64,000 bases of DNA from JBKCUI01 sp052161625 (GTDB taxonomy: Bacteria > Planctomycetota > Planctomycetia > Pirellulales > Pirellulaceae), in the NCBI GenBank assembly GCA_052161625.1, contig CP197412.1; one strand, given 5' to 3'. Of the stretch, positions 37,109 through 46,598 are shown in pieces. Position 1 is the stretch's first letter; each line of letters opens with the position of its first letter. Both the position numbers and the translations under genes were made by a program. The notes beneath the pieces were generated by a model that saw nothing but the letters and a program-made list of their open reading frames with translations, made no database searches and was not told the DNA's origin.

Positions 37109-38032
37109 ATGTTCGGACTGCTTCCTCTTTATAAACCGAGCGGTCCCACGAGCCGTGACTGCGTGAATCACGTACAACGCTTGATGAAGCCCGTGAAAGT
37201 AGGGCATGCCGGGACCCTCGATCCCATTGCATCCGGCGTTCTTCTCCTCTTGGTCGGCAACGCGGTGCGACTCACCGAGGAGTACCACGAACTGGATAAG
37301 GAATACATCGGATCGTTCCAGCTCGGCCGCACCAGCCCGTCGGTGGATACCGAAACGACTTGCTCGGTCCTGCCTAACGTTCCGAATTTCACTCGAGACG
37401 ATCTGAATTCGGTGCTACCGCAATTCCTAGGTGAGATCGAGCAGATTCCTCCAGCGTACTCTGCCGTTCGAATCGATGGGGAGCGCGCATACGACTTGGC
37501 ACGAAGCGGAAAGCCGATCGAGATGCCCTCTCGGAAGGTCTCTATTTCCTGCATCGAAGTTCTCTCGCTCTCCCTGGAGACCGATTCGATTCCCTCGATG
37601 ACGCTTCGGATCGTATGTGGGACGGGAACTTACATCCGTTCTCTGGGACGAGATATTGCGAGGGCTCTTGGAAGCGATGCCGTCATGAGCTCGCTCGAGA
37701 GAACGCGCGTCGGGGCATTTTGTTCTCCAGCAACGATTCGCATGGACGCATTAAAGGATCGTCATGACATCGCGCGCGCTCTCATTCCTCCTCAATGGGG
37801 GCTGGGGCAACTGCCACAAGTGACGCTCGAGGAGGATGTGCTGAATCGATTTCGGATGGGGCAGAAATTGAAGTCTGCTTGCATACCGGAGTTACCGATT
37901 GCATCTGAGGTTCTGGCTATAGATTCCAGCGGTCGTCTGCGGGCCGTGCTCCGGTTCGTGCCGCATGACTCTTTAGAAGAAGGGCCAAGGGATTCGGGAG
38001 TTTGGCGAACGGAGAAGTTCTTCAACGATTGA
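37109..38032 (+). CDS. truB: tRNA pseudouridine-55 synthase TruB
   Basis: A 307-residue enzyme that converts U55 of the tRNA T-loop to pseudouridine. KPSGPTSRD, then VGHAGTLDPIASGVL with catalytic Asp38, YIGSFQLG, PPAYSAVRIDGERAYDLAR and CGTGTYIRSLGRDIA are all typical. A TACAAT box lies 13 bases before the ATG, so the leader would be very short. Downstream, only 6 bp separate it from the convergent exbD-like gene. It is not linked here to rbfA or rpsO as in many bacteria. Confidence 0.95.
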   Translation: MFGLLPLYKPSGPTSRDCVNHVQRLMKPVKVGHAGTLDPIASGVLLLLVGNAVRLTEEYHELDKEYIGSFQLGRTSPSVDTETTCSVLPNVPNFTRDDLNSVLPQFLGEIEQIPPAYSAVRIDGERAYDLARSGKPIEMPSRKVSISCIEVLSLSLETDSIPSMTLRIVCGTGTYIRSLGRDIARALGSDAVMSSLERTRVGAFCSPATIRMDALKDRHDIARALIPPQWGLGQLPQVTLEEDVLNRFRMGQKLKSACIPELPIASEVLAIDSSGRLRAVLRFVPHDSLEEGPRDSGVWRTEKFFND

Positions 38033-38038
38033 TCGCGA

Positions 38039-38524
38039 TCAAGGCTGCGGCTTTCGTGGCGGAGCAAACTTGATCCGTTCCACCAACCGAGTCACTTCGT
38101 CGCCTTGCTTTTGCCCCGTCACGGCCGTGATCGCTTGTACGACGTGCACGTACCGAAGGCTGTAATCCAAGTCGATCTCGACCTCAGGCCCCTCTTCAGG
38201 GCTAGGAGGGGCTATTCCACCGGTCAGTTGGAGGATGAACTCTCGCAGCTTGCCGAAATCGGAACCGAAGGATTGCTGATCATTGATGACAATATCAGCA
38301 AGTTCCCCATCGGCATTGGCGCGAAGCCTTAGCTTGATCGGAATACTCGTGTTATCGGGAGAGCCTGCTCCGCCCCCCAGGGGCATCCGAATGTTAAAAT
38401 CCCCTTCTTGTGCAACAATCTTGAAGGTCATGATGAAGAAGATAAGAAGCAGGAAGATCACGTCGATCATCGAAGTGAGCTGCAATTCCACTTTTTCATT
38501 GGAGCGTTTACCGCGAAATTTCAT
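38039..38524 (-). CDS. exbD: ExbD/TolR-family biopolymer transport protein (second copy)
   Basis: A 161-residue protein with one N-terminal membrane segment (TSMIDVIFLLLIFFIMTFK) bearing the Asp that carries protons in ExbD/TolR stators, and a periplasmic domain. It would pair with the ExbB-like protein of the same operon to energise an outer-membrane process. It lies 5 bp downstream of another exbD copy; the two differ strongly outside the membrane segment, so they are not a recent duplication. Confidence 0.9.
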   Translation of the reverse strand: MKFRGKRSNEKVELQLTSMIDVIFLLLIFFIMTFKIVAQEGDFNIRMPLGGGAGSPDNTSIPIKLRLRANADGELADIVINDQQSFGSDFGKLREFILQLTGGIAPPSPEEGPEVEIDLDYSLRYVHVVQAITAVTGQKQGDEVTRLVERIKFAPPRKPQP

Positions 38525-38529
38525 GGTGC

Positions 38530-38967
38530 TTAGTCTTGCTCCTTGACCCGTAGGGTGAACTGTTCAAAACCAAGCTCCTGGCATCGCTTGATCAAATCCT
38601 GCAGCACGCCTCCCGGGGTGTTTTGGTCCGCTCGGATGATGAGATTGGCTGTCTTGGCCGATTCGCCATTTCCCTCTAGCACCGTGATTTCTGTGCGAAG
38701 GAGGGGTGCAATGGACTCCACCGTCGCGGTGCTGGAGCCCATGTAGATGGCGGAATTCGAACCCAAGTGAATATAGATCGAATTCTTTAGGGGCGCATCG
38801 GCTGGTTTCGCAAGCTCGCTGGTGGGGAGTTTGATTTTGTCGTTTTGATCATCCTGGGAGAAGTTGATCAGAACCATGAAAAAGATAATGAGCTGAAAGA
38901 CCATGTCGATCATGGACGTCATATCCATTTCGGCCGCTTTCGCCTCGAATCGTTGTTTGAATTTCAT
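38530..38967 (-). CDS. exbD: ExbD/TolR-family biopolymer transport protein (first copy)
   Basis: A 145-residue protein with the membrane segment DMTSMIDMVFQLIIFFMVLI, including the proton-carrying Asp, and a periplasmic part ending GFEQFTLRVKEQD. Two different ExbD/TolR subunits after one ExbB is a common layout in planctomycete and other Tol/Exb-type operons. It follows the exbB-like gene by 64 bp. Confidence 0.9.
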   Translation of the reverse strand: MKFKQRFEAKAAEMDMTSMIDMVFQLIIFFMVLINFSQDDQNDKIKLPTSELAKPADAPLKNSIYIHLGSNSAIYMGSSTATVESIAPLLRTEITVLEGNGESAKTANLIIRADQNTPGGVLQDLIKRCQELGFEQFTLRVKEQD

Positions 38968-39031
38968 GTCTTGCCCTACCTGCTCGCGACAGACCGTTCG
39001 ATGCTCCCAACCGTTCCAAACGTGGAGGCCA

Positions 39032-39778
39032 CTACTTCACGAAGGGCACAAACTTTTCGAGAAGGTCTTCCGACTGAACTCCGGCCAGCAACGTGTTGCG
39101 TTGCACTCGATTTCGGAGGATGTTGTAAACGGTGATCGCCGGAATGGCGAGCATGAGTCCAACCAACGTCGTGTAGAGCGCTTGCTCAATCCCACCTGCC
39201 AGTTCATTGGGCTTGGGAGTTTGAGCGCTCGCAGCGATTTTTCCGAAGGAGGTCACCATCCCTTGAACGGTACCGAGGAGACCCACCATCGGGGCAATGT
39301 TGCCGATGAGTGCCAAATAGCCGAGCAAATGCTCGAGCTTCATGATTTCCGCTTCGCCGATGATCTGCATGGCTTCGTAGGCATCTTCCTTGCCTTTTTG
39401 AAGCTTACCCAATCCCGCCGTCAGAACTTGTCCGAGGAAACTATCGTCGGCTTGGACTAAGTCGACGGCGGCCTGCGCGTTCTTTTCAGCCAAGCTCGCT
39501 TCGATGCCTTGGACCAAGTCATCGGGGATGAAATTGCTCTTTTGCACCGCAAGGATCGCTCGGACCACCAACGCAACCAAGATGATCGACATGATCAAAA
39601 AGGTAATCGCGTAGGAGGCGCCGAGGGCCACCCAAGTCTTGACAAGCATGTTTTGCTGGGCGGGAGCTGCGGGTTCCTGAGCATAGAGGGCTCCCGTCAA
39701 CAAGAACCAACTCACGGCGCATGGCAAGGTAATACGTGTCCAGGCTGCGAAACTCGAACGGAAGGAAGCAAAACGCAT
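39032..39778 (-). CDS. exbB: MotA/TolQ/ExbB proton-channel family protein
   Basis: A 248-residue protein with a signal peptide (ending near ALYAQE) and three membrane segments: ASYAITFLIMSIILVALVV, YLALIGNIAPMVGLLGTVQG and LYTTLVGLMLAIPAITVYNI. APMVGLLGTVQGM is the family signature. I chose ATG 39778, which has GGAG at the right distance; TTG 39790 is four codons earlier. The added signal peptide is seen in many planctomycete homologues. It is the centre of the five-gene run 44021 to 38039. Confidence 0.92.
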   Translation of the reverse strand: MRFASFRSSFAAWTRITLPCAVSWFLLTGALYAQEPAAPAQQNMLVKTWVALGASYAITFLIMSIILVALVVRAILAVQKSNFIPDDLVQGIEASLAEKNAQAAVDLVQADDSFLGQVLTAGLGKLQKGKEDAYEAMQIIGEAEIMKLEHLLGYLALIGNIAPMVGLLGTVQGMVTSFGKIAASAQTPKPNELAGGIEQALYTTLVGLMLAIPAITVYNILRNRVQRNTLLAGVQSEDLLEKFVPFVK

Positions 39779-39842
39779 GAAAGTCTCCAAGACTACCGAC
39801 TAGGAAAACGGTGACGAGATAGATGGAGGATAAACCCTAAGA

Positions 39843-40916
39843 CTACTTTTTGGCCCATGAGGAGTTCGGGTACAGCTTGACCAATTCGGATTTGGCATCG
39901 GCTGCGCGGAGCGGTTCTCCAAGTTTGCTCCAGAGCACCGACAAATTGTACAGTGCTTCGGCATGGGCATCGGCTTGGGTGGAGTAAAGCAAGTGGGTTT
40001 TTAGGAAGGAAAGGAGCGCTTCTTGATGGTTATTCTGGCTTGCATAGATCGCACCCAGGCTATTGAACAAGGCTGCGAATAATTCTGCATCGGATGAATC
40101 CCCTTCATCGACCATTTTTTCTAGCGAAGCGACTGCGTCCTTCCCTTTACCTTGCGCGGCATCGCATTGGATCAGTCCGATTGCGGCCATTTTTTGAATC
40201 TTGAGCATGGGGGCATCTGCGACGCTCGCTTGAGTGACCGCCGCTAATTTGCTTCGCGCTTCGTCGACCTCTCCTTGCAGAAGCAATGCTTTTCCTTGCA
40301 GGTAGCCCCCTCTCAATTTGAGTTCGGGGAACGGAGCGCCAGCAACAGCCCCGTAATAACGAGAGGCCTGATTGGGAACTCCGAGGGCGATCGCTAAATT
40401 ACCTAGTGTTTCGGATGCCGCGTAAAAGTTAGGAGAGCTTGGATAGGTTTTGGCCCAGTCCAAAAGCAACTTTGTGGCATTCACCAAATCTCCCTTCCCT
40501 CGCATGGCTTGGGCTGCAGCGAGATAGGCTTTGTAAAATCCGAAGTCCTCTTTCATCGCGTCGGTTTTCAAAGCCGAGACTGCGACGTCCGCGATCTCCG
40601 TCTCCGCTTGATCGTATTGGCCTTGAACAATACTGTCCTTGGCTCGCGATAACGATTGAGGTTCTCCATCGTAAACGACCCTTTCGACATCGATCGTATC
40701 AAATGATTGCGTCGTTCCTCGGTTGGATTCCAGCACGATCTTATCCCGGGTTCGCTCGGTGATGCGCCCCGTTGCGGCTGCACCTCCTTTAGTGGGGAAG
40801 ACGCGATCGCGATCTTGTGACATGGCGTTCGATGTCGAAATCAACAAGACGGCGAGCCAAGTCCAAATCGTTCGTCCAGGGATGGGGTTCGTCCGATTGG
40901 TCAATGAAGAGAACAT
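39843..40916 (-). CDS. Secreted TPR protein of the Exb/Tol operon
   Basis: A 357-residue protein with a signal-like N-terminus (TWLAVLLISTSNAMSQD), a short domain with GRITERTRDKIVLESNRGTT, then tetratricopeptide repeats to the end. It lies between the 1,011-residue TPR gene and exbB on the same strand, so it probably works in the periplasm with the ExbB/ExbD proton motor, as YbgF/CpoB does with TolQR. That partner role is inferred from position only. Confidence 0.82.
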   Translation of the reverse strand: MFSSLTNRTNPIPGRTIWTWLAVLLISTSNAMSQDRDRVFPTKGGAAATGRITERTRDKIVLESNRGTTQSFDTIDVERVVYDGEPQSLSRAKDSIVQGQYDQAETEIADVAVSALKTDAMKEDFGFYKAYLAAAQAMRGKGDLVNATKLLLDWAKTYPSSPNFYAASETLGNLAIALGVPNQASRYYGAVAGAPFPELKLRGGYLQGKALLLQGEVDEARSKLAAVTQASVADAPMLKIQKMAAIGLIQCDAAQGKGKDAVASLEKMVDEGDSSDAELFAALFNSLGAIYASQNNHQEALLSFLKTHLLYSTQADAHAEALYNLSVLWSKLGEPLRAADAKSELVKLYPNSSWAKK

Positions 40917-40985
40917 ATCGTGGTTTGTCGCAAGGGGTAAGTTGGATTGGGTTGTAGCGTCGTGTGAAGTGGATCAGGGGAATCG

Positions 40986-43900
40986 TTAGCGATTCAAATC
41001 CTGTTGAATTTCCGCTTCCAGCCGCTCGAATTTCGACTTGAATTCTGGGGTTCCAAAGTTGGGGTGCAGTACTTTGGTTTGACGTATAACGGTCATGGCC
41101 CGGTTGAGTTCCTTCTTACGGGCTTCGGGATCGGTCTCCAGCAAACTGCTTGCTCGTTGGCATGTCGCAATGTTGAGACGAGCTTCGAAGTAGATGTCGC
41201 GGAAGCTCTCTTCCTTGACGCGTGTTGCAGTGAGTTGCGCGATCCGATTCCAACCCCAAATCGTATTGGTACCTTTTTCGTTGGGCTCGGTTCCCGCCCA
41301 AGCTTTGTAGAGCAAATCTTTGTCGCGGTTGCCTCCCCAGGCCTGCAGATTCTTTGCGGCAGCAATTTGAAACGTCACGTTCATCGGTGTTTGTTTCAAA
41401 GCATCGACAAAGATCTTATGCGCCTCTTCATATTTTCCAGCACCTGCCCGGGCCATCGCGATCCGCATTTGAAACTCTTCCGGCTTGCGATTCGCTGCCG
41501 CAATCTCTTCTACGGACTTGGCTGCGATCTTGCTGTACGCTTGGTCTGCGATCTCCATCAACTCTTTTGCTTGGACGGCGAGCCCGGGTACTTTTTGCAA
41601 GTTGCTAGCCAAAACGAAAACAGAACTGCCTGCTGAATCGAGGACGCTGATATCGGACGTGAGCGCAACAAGCTGTTGCACCAACACACCTAGCGCTCCC
41701 CCTAATCGCGCCTGATCCTCCAAACTGCTGGTCTGTGCAACTTTGGTCGTAATCGAGTAGGCCAAGTTTCGCAGGGCGTTGGTCAACAAGGTGTCGTCGG
41801 TACCTGCCAAGGCCTTCATGCGATCGACCGTTGCCGTCAATTGCTGAGGATCAAGCGGTTTTCCATTAGGTTGTCCCGCGGCCTGCACCATAGCCTGTAA
41901 TCGAAGTTTGAAGGCTTCCAGCCTATCTTTGGCTTCCAGTTTGTCGTTCGCCTCCATCAACGTCAAAGTTCCTTTTTTAGGATCGTTGAGAATTTGATTG
42001 GCTTCGTCGATGCGATCGGATGCAAGATAGATGGCTGCAAGGGCATTGGCTCCATGGATGGAGACGCTATCGGCCTTGTTAGCAGAGAGCTTCTCCCAAG
42101 CTCCTTGGAGGAGGGACTCGGCTTTCGCGAGAAGGGCCTTGTCCTCGGCGGTTTCCTCCGTCTTGTTGGTTCGATGGTCCGCTGAGCGCAATTGGTAGTC
42201 GCGCCAAAGCATCTGCCCCAACAGGCTTGCTCCGCCGGTCGAGTTTCCGCCTGACATTTCGACATAGCGCTCGGCGTCCTCGTACTTTTTCTCGCGGATG
42301 GACAGGGTGACAAGCACATCGACCGCATTGCGGCTCGCGTCGGTACCCGGAGCGATTTCGAGCAAGAGTTTGGCGATACTTTCCAAGGTCGGTATCAGGC
42401 CCGCTTGTTGATCTTTCGGTGTTGCGTCGATGAGACGAGAGAGGGAGACCAACGCAAATTCGCCGCATTGGACAGCTTTGTCCGTATTGCGATCGGCCTG
42501 CAGGACGGCTTGCGAGACGGCCAGGGCTTCCCAGATCTTATCGGTTCGCAGGTAGAGATACGCCAGAAAGTACTTGCTCTCCAGCAAAGCCTCGCGACCA
42601 TCGGCCTCGCGATAGAGTTCGATCGATCGGCGATAGAGCGCGATGGCCTGTTCGCGATCCCGCGCGACGTCTGCAGCAAGTTTGTCGATGTCGTCGGCGG
42701 AAGCATTTTGCTGCTTCAGGATGGGGAGAGTGCGTTCGCTATTTTCGGCCCGCTCCAGTCGCGTCTTGGCTGCCGCAGTCGCTTCTTGAAAACTTTTCGT
42801 GTCGGGCAACGCCTCGTCGTTGGCTGGCGCGGTGTCGAACCCCAATTCGGACAAACCCTTCGCGGCTTGTTCCTTGTGTGGCCCGCTGATTTTCAACAGA
42901 CTTTGATAGGTCTCGCGGGCAGCTTTGCGGTTGTTGCGAAAGAGGTTTCCGTCCTTCCCTTCGTTAAGCGTTTTACCATACGCTAAACGCGCATCTGCTA
43001 ATGCCAGTTGCAACTCGATGCCCTGCGGTTCGCTTCGTTCCTGGGCCGAAAGCGTTTTGGCAAGTTCTTCTCCTAAGTTGATGGCTGCTTCATATTTCGG
43101 AGGTTGTTGCGCCAACTCCAATCGTACGAGCCCTGCCGTCGCTTCGATTTTCCAAGTTCGAAAGATACCTGCTTCGTTGATCTCGGTCACACGGGTGAAG
43201 CTCTCTCTCGCTTCCTTTCCTTTGCCGAGCTTCGCTTGGACTTGCCCGCGATACAGCAAACAAAGTATGCGTCGCCCGGCTTCGCGAGAAGAGGTGGTTG
43301 TCTTTTCAATGATCTCACTGAGTTTGGCTTCGGATTTTTCAAGCCATTGCTTCCAGTCGGATGAACCATCTGGGTAGGTCTGGCTCAAGAACTCGAGTGT
43401 CTTGGCGTGCAAGATCTCGGCTTGCCGGTATTCTTCCTGATAGCGATCCCTGAGGGCCTTGTCTTCCGTTGTTTGGGCTCGGTTACCGGCAAGATTTTGC
43501 AAGATCGGTTTGAGCTCTTCATTGATGCTCACATAGAGGGCGATGGCATCGTTGTACCCTTTGCGCGCTTTTTCTTTTAACTCTTCGGACTTGGCGGAGT
43601 TCTCTGGTTTTTTGCTCTCTTGAAAGGCAAACGCTGCGCGATCGCGAAGCAAATCTCCCAATCGTGTCTGGGCCTCGCTTTTGCGAGGGTGGGAACCTGC
43701 GGAAGTGAGGAAGCTGCGGAGTTGCTCTTCGAGTTGCCCCATCCTCGTCTCGATCTGATCGGGCTTTTGCAAGGTAAGGAGCGAGTCCTGCAAAAGACCA
43801 ATCTTCTCCAACGGCAAATCGAGTCGAAGGCTTTCCGGAATCCGATTCCTTTTTTCCGCGATCTCAAGGTATTGGATACCTATGTCGTAGAGCTGCTCTT

Positions 43901-44021
43901 CCCGCAGTCGTTCCAAGAATCGTTTTGCAGGCTCCTCCGCGACCACCCAAGGTGCCGATGCGGCTCCGCAAGCGAACGCAAGGCAGGTCATCCAACCGGA
44001 TCGATTCGAAAAAATAGACAT
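40986..44021 (-). CDS. Large secreted TPR protein, first gene of the Exb/Tol operon
   Basis: A 1,011-residue protein with a signal peptide (MTCLAFACGAASAPWVVAEE) and helical repeats of TPR type over its whole length. There is no enzymatic motif. Repeats are irregular, with Ala/Leu/Tyr at the usual positions. It begins a five-gene minus-strand run (this gene, a second TPR protein, exbB, exbD, exbD). Size and position suggest a periplasmic scaffold, perhaps bridging the inner-membrane motor to the outer membrane. Confidence 0.82.
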   Translation of the reverse strand: MSIFSNRSGWMTCLAFACGAASAPWVVAEEPAKRFLERLREEQLYDIGIQYLEIAEKRNRIPESLRLDLPLEKIGLLQDSLLTLQKPDQIETRMGQLEEQLRSFLTSAGSHPRKSEAQTRLGDLLRDRAAFAFQESKKPENSAKSEELKEKARKGYNDAIALYVSINEELKPILQNLAGNRAQTTEDKALRDRYQEEYRQAEILHAKTLEFLSQTYPDGSSDWKQWLEKSEAKLSEIIEKTTTSSREAGRRILCLLYRGQVQAKLGKGKEARESFTRVTEINEAGIFRTWKIEATAGLVRLELAQQPPKYEAAINLGEELAKTLSAQERSEPQGIELQLALADARLAYGKTLNEGKDGNLFRNNRKAARETYQSLLKISGPHKEQAAKGLSELGFDTAPANDEALPDTKSFQEATAAAKTRLERAENSERTLPILKQQNASADDIDKLAADVARDREQAIALYRRSIELYREADGREALLESKYFLAYLYLRTDKIWEALAVSQAVLQADRNTDKAVQCGEFALVSLSRLIDATPKDQQAGLIPTLESIAKLLLEIAPGTDASRNAVDVLVTLSIREKKYEDAERYVEMSGGNSTGGASLLGQMLWRDYQLRSADHRTNKTEETAEDKALLAKAESLLQGAWEKLSANKADSVSIHGANALAAIYLASDRIDEANQILNDPKKGTLTLMEANDKLEAKDRLEAFKLRLQAMVQAAGQPNGKPLDPQQLTATVDRMKALAGTDDTLLTNALRNLAYSITTKVAQTSSLEDQARLGGALGVLVQQLVALTSDISVLDSAGSSVFVLASNLQKVPGLAVQAKELMEIADQAYSKIAAKSVEEIAAANRKPEEFQMRIAMARAGAGKYEEAHKIFVDALKQTPMNVTFQIAAAKNLQAWGGNRDKDLLYKAWAGTEPNEKGTNTIWGWNRIAQLTATRVKEESFRDIYFEARLNIATCQRASSLLETDPEARKKELNRAMTVIRQTKVLHPNFGTPEFKSKFERLEAEIQQDLNR

Positions 44022-44201
44022 CGCGAAAGGGTTCGATATCGAGAAAAGGGGAAAGCGAGATCCACTGGTTCAGTATAGCGTCTCGGGGCTTTCAAGTGCG
44101 GTATGGCTAGGCGTATGCAAACGGACGTTCTGCCTCCAGCTCCCCGTCACTTCCGTTGTCAACGCTACAAGCCGGAGCAATGTACTCACCCGAATGATCG
44201 A

Positions 44202-45614
44202 TCAGGGCAAGTCCCTGTCTTCATCGCGAGGCCATGGGGCACTATCCCATCGATAAAAGGTATCTCGATCGATGGCTAAACGATCCTGGTCTTCCATCGC
44301 TGCTTGTTGTAATTCTAGATTCAGCGACACGGCTTGATTTTCGGGGGATGCGATGGCTGGTGCGATGGCTGGTAGGACGGGATCCGCCGGTGACTCCCTT
44401 TGTTCCGGTGGCAGGGAATGCTGTGGTTGCAGCGATTCCTCCGCGCGATAGGAGCGGACAACTTCGTCCACAACGTCTTGCAACCGCATCCCGTGTTCCT
44501 TGGCGATCCAACAGCAATCGTCATACTCGGGGGAGAAGTCGACTTCCCCGGTCGGAAGTTTGGACACTTTGCCTCGCACCAACCCCCATGGCGTATCGAC
44601 ACCGATCGATGCGCGCGGGAGCACCAACCGAGCTTGCTGGCGTATCCGAATACCTAACGTGCCGGTGTGACGGAACAACTCCGCCTCCATGGCTTGGCGA
44701 TCTTCGCGCCTGCACAGGACAGTTAGCATGACGCCGGGGCGTTGTTTCTTCATCTGGATTGGAGTGGTGAAAACGTCTAAAGCCCCGGCTCTCCAAGCAG
44801 CCTCGATAGCGAATCCGATCCGCTCACCACTCACATCATCGAGATTCGTTTCCAGAACCCAGACCCTATCGGAATCCTCCGAAACGGCCCGCGTCGGAAT
44901 CGCATGACCGATAAGGATCCGAAGCAGATTCGGGCGATCGGGGACCTCTCGGCTTCCCGCTCCGTAACCGATGCGGTTGACTTGCATCGCGGGCATTGGG
45001 CCATATTCGGATACCAATTCCGCCAAGAGAACCGCACCGGTGGGTGTGGTCATCTCGAAGGGTAGCCCGCATGGAGCAATGGGAATATCCCGAAGTAACT
45101 CGGCGGTCGCGGGAGCTGGCAACGGAACGATGCCATGAGCAATTTTGACCGTCCCGCTCCCTGTTGGAACCGGCGAAGCGACGGCCATATGGATATCGAG
45201 TTCGTCCCAAGCCACGGCGACGCCTACCATGTCGACGATCGAATCGATCGCACCCACCTCGTGAAAGTGGACTTGATCGATCGTTGTCCCATGCACTTTC
45301 GCTTCCACTCTGGCGAGTCGTTCGAAGAGTCGATGGGCGATCTCGGCAGCGTTTTTGCTCATCGCTGCGCGCCGGATCAATGCGAGGATATCGAGCAAAT
45401 TGCGATGCGCGTGCTCTTTGGGATGTTCGATGACCAAATGCTGACCTCGAAATCCCTTCCGCGTTGCAGCCTCCGATCGAATCGATACTTGGGATAAACC
45501 CATGGAATGAACAACTTGCTGCACCGAGCTGAGCGACGCACCTGCATCTAAAAGTGCCGCCAGGGTCATATCCCCGCTGATTCCGCTGTGGCAATCGAAG
45601 TAAGCTATTCGCAT
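44202..45614 (-). CDS. larC: Nickel-pincer cofactor biosynthesis protein LarC
   Basis: A 470-residue LarC (DUF111) protein, the nickel insertase that completes the pincer cofactor of lactate racemase and relatives. MRIAYFDCHSGISGDMTLAA starts it; VHFHEVGAIDSIVDMVG, MTTPTGAVLLAE, GYGAGSRE and ETNLDDVSGERIGFA are family blocks. In some bacteria larC needs a programmed frameshift; here it is one open frame. After about residue 400 there is a Pro/Ala-rich tail not found in the family core. larA, larB and larE are not in the window. The next gene upstream (25 bp away) is an N-acetylneuraminate-lyase-like enzyme. Confidence 0.92.
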   Translation of the reverse strand: MRIAYFDCHSGISGDMTLAALLDAGASLSSVQQVVHSMGLSQVSIRSEAATRKGFRGQHLVIEHPKEHAHRNLLDILALIRRAAMSKNAAEIAHRLFERLARVEAKVHGTTIDQVHFHEVGAIDSIVDMVGVAVAWDELDIHMAVASPVPTGSGTVKIAHGIVPLPAPATAELLRDIPIAPCGLPFEMTTPTGAVLLAELVSEYGPMPAMQVNRIGYGAGSREVPDRPNLLRILIGHAIPTRAVSEDSDRVWVLETNLDDVSGERIGFAIEAAWRAGALDVFTTPIQMKKQRPGVMLTVLCRREDRQAMEAELFRHTGTLGIRIRQQARLVLPRASIGVDTPWGLVRGKVSKLPTGEVDFSPEYDDCCWIAKEHGMRLQDVVDEVVRSYRAEESLQPQHSLPPEQRESPADPVLPAIAPAIASPENQAVSLNLELQQAAMEDQDRLAIDRDTFYRWDSAPWPRDEDRDLP

Positions 45615-45639
45615 GGTCGATCTGATCCCAAAGGGATGG

Positions 45640-46563
45640 TTAGCGTTGGATCCAGTCAAGGAATCCCATGGACTCGAGATCGCTTCGCAGTTGTTTCTTG
45701 GTCGCGTCGCAAATCGGATTGCATGGAAGACGTGGAGGTCCAATCGGCACGCCAACCATGTCCATGACCTCTTTCGCCGACGCGACATAGCTCACACTGA
45801 AGAGCTTGCGCACCAGCAGAACGCTGCGATATTGCTCGAGTCTCGCTGCTTCCAAATCGCCTCTCTGGTAGGCGGCATGAAGGCGATGGTAGATGGGAGC
45901 GGCGAAGTTGTACGTGCTCCCGACCGCACCCTTGGCACCGAGGCTCAAGGCCGCTAGTAAGGCCTCATCGCATCCGAAGGGTATGTCCCATGGGCCGCGC
46001 GGATGATGCAGAAGCTCTTGATACATCATCAAGTCGGAGTTGGTGAATTTCAGTCCCACCAAATTCGGAATGGCATCGGACGCTTTTTCCATGAACGAAG
46101 TCATCGAAAGTTGAACGCCGGTCATGGATGGAATGTCGTAAAAATAAAAAGGTAGCGTGGGGGCGGAACTGGCGATTTGCCCCATGCATTGAACCAGCGT
46201 ATCGACGGAGTTTGGTTTGAAGTAGCTCGGGCTAAAGGCTGCCACAGCGATCGCACCAAGCTTCTGAGCTTGTTGGGCCAAGGTGCATGCATCGGTTAGG
46301 CAGTTGCCTCCCACATGGACCACGACTTGAATCGAAGAGCCTCGCGTGACCTCCATCCAGCGTTTGGCAAGAGCAATGCGTTCGTCCAAGCTTAAAGAAT
46401 GGCACTCCCCTGTTGTCCCGCCGATGAAGACAAAGGGAACGCAATTGGCTTCCAAATGTGCCGCCTGCTTCTCCACGACTTCCAAATGGAGATCGCCGTT
46501 GGAGTGGAAAGGGGTATGCGTTGCAGCGACAAGACCGTGCAATGGGGTGTGGGGGATTGACAT
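45640..46563 (-). CDS. N-acetylneuraminate lyase / DapA-family aldolase
   Basis: A 307-residue class I aldolase of the DHDPS/NAL family. Visible are GGTTGECHSLSLDER, FYFYDIPSMTGVQLS, and the Schiff-base lysine in LVGLKFTNSDLM. The YDIPSMTG/KFTNSD combination is closer to N-acetylneuraminate lyase than to dihydrodipicolinate synthase, so cleavage of sialic acid to N-acetylmannosamine and pyruvate is likely but not certain. No other sialic acid gene is nearby. It may be co-transcribed with larC. Confidence 0.82.
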   Translation of the reverse strand: MSIPHTPLHGLVAATHTPFHSNGDLHLEVVEKQAAHLEANCVPFVFIGGTTGECHSLSLDERIALAKRWMEVTRGSSIQVVVHVGGNCLTDACTLAQQAQKLGAIAVAAFSPSYFKPNSVDTLVQCMGQIASSAPTLPFYFYDIPSMTGVQLSMTSFMEKASDAIPNLVGLKFTNSDLMMYQELLHHPRGPWDIPFGCDEALLAALSLGAKGAVGSTYNFAAPIYHRLHAAYQRGDLEAARLEQYRSVLLVRKLFSVSYVASAKEVMDMVGVPIGPPRLPCNPICDATKKQLRSDLESMGFLDWIQR

Positions 46564-46598
46564 GAAGGTTTCGTCTGAGGGAGGAAAGGCCAGGTAAT

